From JAGMCJ01 sp046761005 (lineage in GTDB: Archaea > Thermoplasmatota > Thermoplasmata > RBG-16-68-12 > JAGMCJ01), in contig JBHIFI010000086.1 in the NCBI GenBank assembly GCA_046761005.1, forward strand, positions 1 to 6,184: a DNA stretch of 6,184 bases, given 5' to 3'. Made by a program: the position numbers and the translations under genes. Within the stretch, counting starts at the first letter, position 1; each line of letters begins with the position of its first letter. Positions 1 through 5,118 of this stretch are shown here, in pieces. The notes below the pieces were generated by a model. It was not told the DNA's origin and ran no database searches. It worked only from the letters and a program-made list of their open reading frames with translations.

Positions 1-52
1 ATCACGTGAACAAGGTATCTGTAGGGGAACCTGCAGATGGATCACCTCCTTT
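1..52 (+). rRNA. 16S ribosomal RNA, 3' end only (partial)
   Basis: This is the last ~50 nt of a small-subunit rRNA, entering from the left edge. Helix 45 is intact: bases 17-25 pair with 30-38 (nine pairs including one T-G) around a GGAA loop at 26-29, whose two adenines are the family's KsgA/Dim1 dimethylation site. GGATCACCTCCT follows, giving the anti-Shine-Dalgarno CCTCCT at 45-50; the exact mature end (50-52) cannot be read. The stem sequence (ATCTG/CAGAT) differs from the common bacterial one but keeps pairing, which argues for a real rRNA end. AACAAGGT at 9-16 is canonical, but bases 1-8 do not match the near-universal AAGTCGT that should precede it, so the extreme edge may be chimeric or erroneous. 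No tRNA or 23S gene follows. Confidence 0.93.
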
Positions 53-68
53 GAAACCAAAAGAGGCG

Positions 69-96
69 ATACCGACCCACCAGAATGGTGGGGTAT
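69..96 (+). other. Bulged hairpin in the 16S 3' trailer
   Basis: Bases 76-82 (CCCACCA) pair perfectly with 86-92 (TGGTGGG) around a GAA loop. Below this, ATAC at 69-72 pairs with GTAT at 93-96, leaving a one-sided three-base bulge CGA at 73-75. It starts about 17 nt after the end of 16S, so it should be transcribed as trailer. Archaeal pre-rRNA is usually cut at a bulge-helix-bulge formed by leader and trailer; only one bulge is visible and the leader is outside the window, so a processing role is inference. There is no T-rich run behind it, which argues against a simple terminator. Confidence 0.5.
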
Positions 97-209
97 GAAG
101 CAGGTATGCCTTGGGCGGGATCGCTGGGCGCCAAACTCATCGAGTGTCAATTTGAATTTCTTGGGTATCGCATTGGGGAGCGTCAGCTGGAGAATCTACC
201 ACTGCCAGC

Positions 210-240
210 AAAAAAGGAGAGAAGGAGCTCCGAAGAGCTC
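210..240 (-). terminator. UUCG-loop hairpin and T tract ending the repeat-protein gene
   Basis: On the minus strand GAGCTC (240-235), loop TTCG (234-231) and GAGCTC (230-225) form a six-pair stem capped by a C(UUCG)G tetraloop. It is followed by a pyrimidine-rich stretch and six T at 215-210. The stem begins inside the TGA stop codon (241-239). Archaeal termination mainly needs the T-rich tract; the hairpin may also protect the mRNA 3' end. It could serve to separate this transcript from the convergent rRNA. Confidence 0.6.
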
Positions 241-2401
241 AGTGTTTGTGTTTTCGGATAATGAGGTCCTCGATATCCATCGTTCCATCTTCGTCAATGT
301 CCTCGCCGTGATATATCACAATAAACCAGCCCTCGTGGTCAGGCGTCCCGTCATCGTCCTCATCCACACTCTCGTAATAGACAAGTCTCAGATCGACCCT
401 CTCAACGACACCATTGCTGTTCTCATCGAAAGCTTCAAGCTCTCCCGCGAGGGCTCGTTGCCATTCCTTGTTTCCATCCTGGTCCTTATCGACGTACTGG
501 AAGGCCACTATTGCCAGATGTGCATATTCAGGGTTTCCATCATCGTTTCCGTCCGTTATCTCCAGTTTGGCTAGGAGAATGCCCTCGTATTCAGGTATGC
601 CGTCTGAAGTGGCATCCAGCATCTCGTAGGCCACAAGAACTCCCCCCACCTCTTCCATGTAGCCATTGCTGTTCGTGTCGTTCGCTCCGACTGAAAGCAT
701 TGCAGCCTTCAGATACTCCTTGTTTCCGTCCTCGTCCTTGTCGACGGAGACCCAACCAACGGCCCTCAGCTCAATCTTCTCTGGATTCCCGTCCTCGATA
801 TCATCATGGATGGAAAGGTCGATTGCATAGAAGGCGAAGTACTCATAGACAGCATTCGAATTTGGATCGAGGATTCCCGCTCCGCGGACCCTAACCTCCT
901 TTTTCTCTACAATCCCGTTCGAATTCATATCCTTCGCTTCAATCCCGGCGACGCAACCGCGCATCCGTTCTGGATTGTCGTCCTCGTCCTTATCGAGGAT
1001 TTCCATTCGAAGGGCATCGATCTCGACCCGCTCAGGATAGCCGTCCTCGATTTCGTCGACTATCTCAATCTTGAATGAGACGACACCAATGTGCTCAGGT
1101 CTGCCGTTGCTCGAATTGTCCCAGGCTCTACCTGCAACGAGTTTGGCATGTACGTACTCGAGATTTCCATCAGAGTTTGTGTCGTTTGCCTGAAACTCCC
1201 CGAAAACTCCTCGCGCGAGTTCTGGATTTCCATCGACATCCTTGTCAAGGCCCTCGACTGCTACGAACGATAGCGTGGTCGTTTCGTTGTTCCCGTCATC
1301 ATTCTCATCGGCAATTGCGATCTCCAATTTCGCAACACCCTGATATTCGATGGAGCCATCATCCTCGAAATCGTAGGACTGGTAACCCGCCAGGATAGCG
1401 TGGAACTCCTCAGCGACCCCATTGCTTGAATCGTCTTTTATTTCCGCCTGAGCCCAGAAGTGCCTTCTGAACTCAATATTTCCATCTGTGTCCTCGTCCA
1501 GTTCTTGCTTTCCTGCGAATTGGAGGCTCACATAGTTAGGTACCTCATCACCCTCGGGGTCCTGAACCTCAAGCCTCCAAAGTCCAAGCGCCTCATATTC
1601 CAGAAGTCCGTCACTGTTCGGGTCGACTGCCACATAGACGCCCTGAAGTCCGATAAGAGCATTGAACTTGCCATCGCTGTCGTTGTCCCACAGGTTGATA
1701 TGCCTAGCGAATACCGCCCTGTACTCAGGATTGCCATCCTCATTCTCGTCGATTTCGCAAACCACGAGGATTCTGATTTCCACCCACTCGGGATTGCCAT
1801 CTCCGTCCGCATCTTCGAAATCATATTCCACTATCTTCGTGCAGTTGGGATCGGTGTTGTCATTCAGCGCTTCCAGGAATATCCTTGCGTCGTATTCATC
1901 GGCGTTCACTTCCTCGATTCCCTCGAGAAGGGAAGTTGGCAATTCAATCGGATTCCTAGCATCAAGCTCGGGCATCTCGAATGTGAAATCTTCGGGTGTG
2001 ATCATTTCTACCTCTTCTGAGAGAGCCGATTCAATCTCACGTTGGACCTCGGGTGGGTGTTCAATCTCGATTGCTCCGCCCTCCATTTCTACCGTCTCCG
2101 GCTCCGCTTCCGTCTTCGGAATAACCTTCTCATCTAGAGCTTGCGTTTCCCTCTCTGTCGTAACTACATCGGCGGTTCGTGTCCCGTGATCGATGTTCTC
2201 CGAGCTTCTCGAGCTATCAGGTTCCTGAGCGGGAGACATCTCTGCCTCCATGACCCTGCGGTAGTCCTCATTGCTCTCAAGCCCAGGAGCTTCGGCTATC
2301 ATCTTTGACACAATGCCAAAGAGAGCCACAGTCACAAGCAGAAGGCAGAGCGAAATGGCCACCTGCCCTCTTGACCTCCTTTTGGTTTCTGTCGCCTTCA
2401 T
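239..2401 (-). CDS. Membrane-anchored acidic protein with 25 Ca2+-loop/strand repeats (six 84-residue super-repeats)
   Basis: Product of ~720 residues; I recognise no named family. Residues 1-12 are basic, 13-35 form one hydrophobic segment preceded by RRSRG-Q, reminiscent of archaeal class III (prepilin-like) signals but lacking the usual Glu at +5. Residues ~40-195 are a Glu/Pro-rich, probably disordered linker. From residue 197 to the end run 24 complete 21-residue units plus a 20-residue last one, with no gap. Each is D-x-[DN]-x-[DN]-G-x-x-E followed by an alternating hydrophobic strand. Asp1 and Asp/Asn5 are kept in all 25; Glu9 is Asn in units 3 and 5 and Asp in 24 and 25. Spacing resembles FG-GAP/VCBS Ca2+ loops. 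Units repeat in a period of four. Likely a surface Ca2+-binding protein (inference). ATG at 2401 is chosen because the upstream in-frame GTG at 2425 lies only ~10 bp from the TATA box, before the expected transcription start, while GGTGA precedes this ATG. Confidence 0.9.
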   Translation of the reverse strand: MKATETKRRSRGQVAISLCLLLVTVALFGIVSKMIAEAPGLESNEDYRRVMEAEMSPAQEPDSSRSSENIDHGTRTADVVTTERETQALDEKVIPKTEAEPETVEMEGGAIEIEHPPEVQREIESALSEEVEMITPEDFTFEMPELDARNPIELPTSLLEGIEEVNADEYDARIFLEALNDNTDPNCTKIVEYDFEDADGDGNPEWVEIRILVVCEIDENEDGNPEYRAVFARHINLWDNDSDGKFNALIGLQGVYVAVDPNSDGLLEYEALGLWRLEVQDPEGDEVPNYVSLQFAGKQELDEDTDGNIEFRRHFWAQAEIKDDSSNGVAEEFHAILAGYQSYDFEDDGSIEYQGVAKLEIAIADENDDGNNETTTLSFVAVEGLDKDVDGNPELARGVFGEFQANDTNSDGNLEYVHAKLVAGRAWDNSSNGRPEHIGVVSFKIEIVDEIEDGYPERVEIDALRMEILDKDEDDNPERMRGCVAGIEAKDMNSNGIVEKKEVRVRGAGILDPNSNAVYEYFAFYAIDLSIHDDIEDGNPEKIELRAVGWVSVDKDEDGNKEYLKAAMLSVGANDTNSNGYMEEVGGVLVAYEMLDATSDGIPEYEGILLAKLEITDGNDDGNPEYAHLAIVAFQYVDKDQDGNKEWQRALAGELEAFDENSNGVVERVDLRLVYYESVDEDDDGTPDHEGWFIVIYHGEDIDEDGTMDIEDLIIRKHKH
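302..1813 (-). repeat. Six tandem 252-bp (84-residue) super-repeats, each of four 63-bp units
   Basis: The coding repeat starts at the codon for the first loop Asp (1813-1811) and runs without indel to 302, with a partial 25th unit to 242. Super-repeat boundaries are 1813, 1561, 1309, 1057, 805 and 553. Class A units read like DxxEDGNPE; class B like DKDxDGNxE; class C like DxNSNGxxE; class D has EYxG then KLEI-like strands. Units 6, 10, 14, 18, 22 share the class B signature, and 7, 11, 15, 19, 23 class C. Copies are diverged in protein and DNA, so the duplication looks old rather than recent. Confidence 0.85.
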
Positions 2402-2405
2402 TTTT

Positions 2406-2410
2406 TCACC
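2406..2410 (-). promoter_or_regulatory. Ribosome binding site deciding the ATG 2401 start
   Basis: Minus strand reads GGTGA, four A, then ATG. GGTGA is complementary to the 16S tail TCACC at 42-46. It supports ATG 2401 over the in-frame GTG at 2425, which has no such site. Confidence 0.6.
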
Positions 2411-2430
2411 GAGAATCCTATTCACTAGAG

Positions 2431-2438
2431 GTTATAAC
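2431..2438 (-). promoter_or_regulatory. TATA box of the repeat-protein gene
   Basis: GTTATAAC is a palindromic TATA-like box. About 26 nt downstream on the minus strand the transcript would begin near 2408-2410, just ahead of ATG 2401, so the leader would be very short. A second palindromic TATA-like site, CTTATAAG, lies at 2480-2487 and could instead give a ~55-nt leader. Confidence 0.5.
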
Positions 2439-2576
2439 TAGACCCGCGAAAGTGTGTTACAGAAGATTCTTCCCTAAAGCTTATAAGGGAGCTTATTTAG
2501 CTGAAACTTTGCCGCTCCCAGAGATCTCGGCCAGCATGTCCCGCCGGAAATTCTCCGTAGGAATGTTTCTGAGGTC

Positions 2577-2584
2577 TTTAAATA
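2577..2584 (+). promoter_or_regulatory. TATA box of the four-helix membrane protein gene
   Basis: TTTAAATA is a good archaeal TATA box. Its centre is 28 nt before the ATG at 2609, so transcription should begin at or within a few bases of the start codon: a leaderless mRNA. No Shine-Dalgarno sequence is needed or seen. Confidence 0.7.
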
Positions 2585-2608
2585 TTTTGAAAGGGCTCTT
2601 CTTATTTG

Positions 2609-3580
2609 ATGAAGAGAGATGCTAGGGCTGTCGAGAATCCCATCTCTGCGATTTTTGATCTCGCTGAGCAGGTGACCGAGCAGCACCCTAAGTTCAGGAA
2701 GCTAGTGAAGTATGCTACGGTATTCATTGCAGCATGGCTTTTCGTCGATTTTCTCTTCATAGTGGGTTCCGTTCCCATTTCCTTTCCCTTCCTCCTAATC
2801 CTCTTCATGTCACTCTTTCTATTGCGATGGTTCAACACTGTGACTGCAAGAGCCATCCTGATATCTGTTGCGACGATTAACACGTTCATTATTCTCCTGC
2901 TCTTCTGGGGGCCTCGTGCAATAATCCTTGGCGGGATCTTGACAGGGCTCTTCATTCTGGGCATCCTTCTGCTCAATCTCGTTCACGAGATCGGAAGTTT
3001 CTTCGACTACTATTGGGTAAGATACAGAGTGATAAAAAGCGTCAGGGACGAGGATCCCGTGATGTACGTTCCAAAGGGCGAGAACTCGGTCCAGAGGGTA
3101 CTCAGTTTTCTGGCCCAAAGAAGTCCTGGCCTTTCGAGGGATTTCTCCATACCAGGGACTGTAATGACCCCCGCCATTCTTAGAGGAAAAGGCGGGTTTT
3201 TCTATCAATTCGATGCCTACGCCAGTAGGCCCTCAGGCTCTTTCTGGAAGCTTCTGAGGGTGGGCTACCCGGGATATGCCATCTATGTTAAGCAGTTCGC
3301 CGAAAAACCCAGACCTCAGGACTTCGTGGCCCTCAAGCGGGCAGTGGAGGAAATCACTGCCGACACCAAGCTTCCGCCACGCAGGGTCATAGCCCTATGG
3401 ACGAGGAAGGGTGAAGAATCTCTCGACGACGATGCCTATGATTTCCTCACGACCGAGGCGGGCGTGATAAAGAGCGGGGTTTCACTCATGAACTGCTCAT
3501 TGGAGCTGATTTCCGAGAATCCTGATGGAACCTATGATTTTATTCCATACATTTCCGATGTTCCAAGCGGGCAGCGCTAG
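2609..3580 (+). CDS. Four-helix membrane protein with C-terminal soluble domain, function unknown
   Basis: Product of 323 residues, not recognised. A short basic N-terminus (1-32) is followed by hydrophobic segments at about 33-53, 57-73, 82-100 and 104-125, then a ~195-residue hydrophilic domain. In that domain residues ~196-229 alternate like beta strands (FFYQFDAYA; YAIYVKQF with a Lys), followed by a helix (237-250) and another strand (RVIALWT, 259-265). This pattern loosely recalls the PD-(D/E)xK / Mrr-like nuclease fold, but I cannot place a full catalytic set, so that is speculation. ATG at 2609 is preferred over the overlapping TTG at 2606 because the TATA box predicts a leaderless start there. 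The gene is divergent from the repeat protein and its stop codon overlaps that of the convergent regulator. Confidence 0.88.
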   Translation: MKRDARAVENPISAIFDLAEQVTEQHPKFRKLVKYATVFIAAWLFVDFLFIVGSVPISFPFLLILFMSLFLLRWFNTVTARAILISVATINTFIILLLFWGPRAIILGGILTGLFILGILLLNLVHEIGSFFDYYWVRYRVIKSVRDEDPVMYVPKGENSVQRVLSFLAQRSPGLSRDFSIPGTVMTPAILRGKGGFFYQFDAYASRPSGSFWKLLRVGYPGYAIYVKQFAEKPRPQDFVALKRAVEEITADTKLPPRRVIALWTRKGEESLDDDAYDFLTTEAGVIKSGVSLMNCSLELISENPDGTYDFIPYISDVPSGQR

Positions 3581-3960
3581 CGCGCCCAGGCGGGAATCTC
3601 CCTGTACTTGCAGTGATCAAGAATTTGCTCCTGATATATCCTCTTGTAGAATTCATTGAACCTCCTCACGTGAAGAATTCCCTCCTTGGTTATCCTGATC
3701 TCATACCTCTTTCTCTTCTTCGTTATCGTTACGAATCCGTCCTCTTTGAGCTTGCTCAGAACTTTGTTGGTCATCACGTGATTTGACTTGATCTCGTGCT
3801 TGATGTCCTCTTTAGAGAGGGGAGAGTCTCTTTCTTCCAGAATACTATCCAGTTTCCCCTCTAGACCTTCCTGATAGAGGTCGATGTCCAGCTCACTGAC
3901 CAGCCTGTTTAGGGCAAAACAGCAGTATATCTTGTAGTCCTTGTACAGAGCTGGACTCAT
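3577..3960 (-). CDS. Small winged-helix DNA-binding protein, probable transcriptional regulator
   Basis: Product of 127 residues. Residues 49-59 (SKEDIKHEIKS) and 61-75 (HVMTNKVLSKLKEDG) fit helix-turn-helix with the recognition helix second; 76-94 form a basic beta wing (FVTI-TKKRKRYEIRIT-KEG). A C-terminal helix at ~95-113 would serve for dimerisation, as in MarR/PadR-like archaeal regulators; the exact family is not certain. A CC pair at residues 13-14 and C117 are present, but no obvious metal or ligand site. The N-terminal ~45 residues are predicted helical. It is transcribed alone, tail to tail with the membrane protein gene, overlapping it by four bases. ATG at 3960 has a TATA box at 4001-4006. 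Confidence 0.85.
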   Translation of the reverse strand: MSPALYKDYKIYCCFALNRLVSELDIDLYQEGLEGKLDSILEERDSPLSKEDIKHEIKSNHVMTNKVLSKLKEDGFVTITKKRKRYEIRITKEGILHVRRFNEFYKRIYQEQILDHCKYREIPAWAR

Positions 3961-3971
3961 GTTCGTACCCC

Positions 3972-3980
3972 GTGGACCAC
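3972..3980. promoter_or_regulatory. Short palindrome near the regulator's transcription start, possible operator
   Basis: GTGGACCAC is a perfect inverted repeat with a single central base. It lies where transcription from the TATA box at 4001-4006 should start (about 3976-3979). A dimeric winged-helix protein could bind here to control its own gene. The site is short and may be chance. Confidence 0.25.
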
Positions 3981-4000
3981 CGAATAAGGAACCTCACTTC

Positions 4001-4006
4001 ATATAT
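4001..4006 (-). promoter_or_regulatory. TATA box of the winged-helix gene
   Basis: ATATAT, preceded on the minus strand by an A- and G-rich stretch (AAAAGGG) that fits a BRE-like element. It is placed to start transcription ~15-20 nt before ATG 3960. Confidence 0.55.
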
Positions 4007-4079
4007 CCCTTTTGGGGGCGGCGGGAATGTTTGAAGAGAAGATTCCGATTGTCATTTTGAGGCCTTAGGGGCCATGACT

Positions 4080-4097
4080 GCCTGTAGGCGAACAGGC
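4080..4097 (+). other. Perfect six-pair hairpin in the intergenic region
   Basis: GCCTGT (4080-4085) pairs with ACAGGC (4092-4097) around the loop AGGCGA. No T tract follows. It sits at the left edge of the open frame that carries the transposase remnant, so it could be a leftover of the element's end. I see no other function. Confidence 0.25.
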
Positions 4098-4354
4098 CAA
4101 ATGCTCCAATCTGGATAGTAGAAAATGTCGTCTTGCATTATCGAGGACGACTCTTATTCACTGCGTTCTCATTAAATGGTACAACAAGAAGAAACCGCAC
4201 GTGTCCCTACCCCTGGATGGAAGGAGGCATGACACACCCGTGGAGGCCTTCTGGTACACCTATATGAAGTCCCCTCGCTCTACGTCCTATCACCTCCTAG
4301 GTACTACAGTCTACGGAGTGACAGATGAATTTACCTGGTTGCGCATTCAGGTAT

Positions 4355-4359
4355 GGTGA
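4355..4359 (+). promoter_or_regulatory. Ribosome binding site selecting ATG 4367
   Basis: GGTGA lies seven bases before ATG 4367 and matches the 16S tail at 42-46. The in-frame ATG at 4325 has no comparable site and lies inside the transposase remnant, so the shorter start is preferred. Confidence 0.55.
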
Positions 4360-4366
4360 GCTGGAT

Positions 4367-4889
4367 ATGACCGAAGAGAACTCATCTTACGGACAACTCC
4401 TTTATGATGAATCGAAGATTCCTAGAGGTGTTAGGATTCGAAAGCAACGTAAAACGAGTTTGACGGCACAAGCTTTAGTCCTTCTATTCGCGTTCTCGGT
4501 TCTGACGTATATACTCGTGAACTACTACGGAAGACATACTGTACTCAACATTGTTGGAGTAGTTGCCGCGGTCTTCACTCTGTTGGCGGAAATCTATACG
4601 ATGTATCTCGCCTTTGATTTGGGCTATGTGAAAGTCTACGAAAGAGGTATAGTTTCAACGAGAGCCCACACTTCCAGAGTTAGGTTTTTCCCTTTTCTTC
4701 GATGGAAAAATATCGCTCATAACACCGGACACTGGAAACCCCTATGTCGTTATTTGCTTCAAGAAAGACTCGAAGACGCGAGGGATTCGACCAAAGTTGA
4801 CTTTCTTTTCGCCAAAAGACAGGATTGCTGATTTCGATGAGTTTGTGAGAGCGGTAACGGGTCGCGTACTATTAGAGAATATGGAATAG
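4367..4889 (+). pseudogene. Two-helix membrane protein with possible PH-like domain, split by a frameshift
   Basis: The first frame starts at ATG 4367 and codes for a charged N-terminus (~residues 1-29), two hydrophobic segments (about 33-53 and 60-84), then VKVYERGIVSTRAHTS and RVRFFPFLRWKNI. After this its tail to 4833 loses protein-like character. The next frame (codons from 4710) instead reads ITPDTGNPYVVICFKKDS, SPKDRIADFDEFVRAV and ends LLENME with TAG at 4887, a convincing natural C-terminus. Removing one A from the run of five at 4706-4710 restores a single 173-residue protein reading FLRWK-ISL-ITPDTG. Two helices followed by an all-beta segment and a last helix resemble bacterial PH-like membrane proteins (inference). 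Either a homopolymer sequencing error or a young real pseudogene. Confidence 0.75.
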
Positions 4890-5118
4890 TCGCAACTATG
4901 CTCTTGTCTCAACTATGCATCCACATACGGTGCGGACGGAATAGTCCTCTCACAGAGGCAAGTCAGCACAATCCAAAAGGAGCGCAATCAATCAACACGA
5001 GAGAGAAGCCATTGAGGATATGGTGACTCCTCTCTAAAATGATGTCCTCAACTCCATGCGATTGCGATTGAGAAGCTACTATAAGGTGGAAGGGCATAAG
5101 CATAAGTCAGGCTCACAT
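4890..5118. other. Intergenic stretch without a convincing gene
   Basis: Short open frames here show no hydrophobic segments, motifs or good start sites. CAACTATGC occurs twice in direct orientation (4893-4901 and 4910-4918). A possible TATA box, ACTATAAG, ends at ~5085 and would start transcription near 5108, ahead of the Asp-rich gene. No terminator hairpin with a T tract follows the TAG at 4889. Confidence 0.5.

Larger units (their letters stand above)
4078..4359 (+). pseudogene. Decayed DDE transposase / integrase C-terminal remnant
   Basis: This 93-codon open frame (TGA at 4357) has no plausible start. From 4168 it reads LIKWYNKKKPHVSL, then DGRRHDTPVEAFWY, the classic C-terminal signature of IS3/IS481-like integrase-core transposases (WYN..RPH.SL....TP.EAF). 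The family assignment rests on that motif. The catalytic DDE residues are absent: upstream codons (4078-4150) look unrelated, or are frame-shifted debris. Only the tail of an old insertion survives, so it cannot be active. Its right end runs into the start region of the next gene and overlaps that gene's Shine-Dalgarno site. I could not define the inverted repeats or target duplication of the original element. Confidence 0.65.

Noticed and set aside
53..238. tRNA-Ala or other tRNA after 16S
   Set aside because: No GGTTCRAxxCC T-arm, acceptor pairing or CCA end could be found on either strand.
302..1813. CRISPR-like or satellite DNA
   Set aside because: The 63/252-bp period exists at protein level, the DNA copies are diverged, there are no spacers, and the frame is open throughout.
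95..2189. Long plus-strand open frames opposite the repeat protein (for example 95-574, 1460-2020, 1662-2189)
   Set aside because: They are antisense shadows: the periodic GAT/GAC/GAA codons on the minus strand keep the other strand free of stops. Their translations are compositionally odd and have no start sites or motifs.
2819..3208. Minus-strand open frames inside the four-helix membrane protein gene, including 2602-2976
   Set aside because: Overlap a clear membrane protein; basic or low-complexity composition, no promoter.
4290..4298. Second copy of the 16S tail TCACCTCCT
   Set aside because: A nine-base match only, lying inside the transposase remnant frame (Y-H-L-L), with no helix 45 before it.
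4706..4720. Programmed ribosomal frameshifting in the PH-like gene
   Set aside because: No classic slippery heptamer or downstream structure was seen; a simple one-base indel in A5 explains it. It would need conservation in relatives to reconsider.
4899..5032. Short plus-strand open frame of ~43 codons starting MLLSQL
   Set aside because: No Shine-Dalgarno site, no recognisable motif, and too short to separate from chance.
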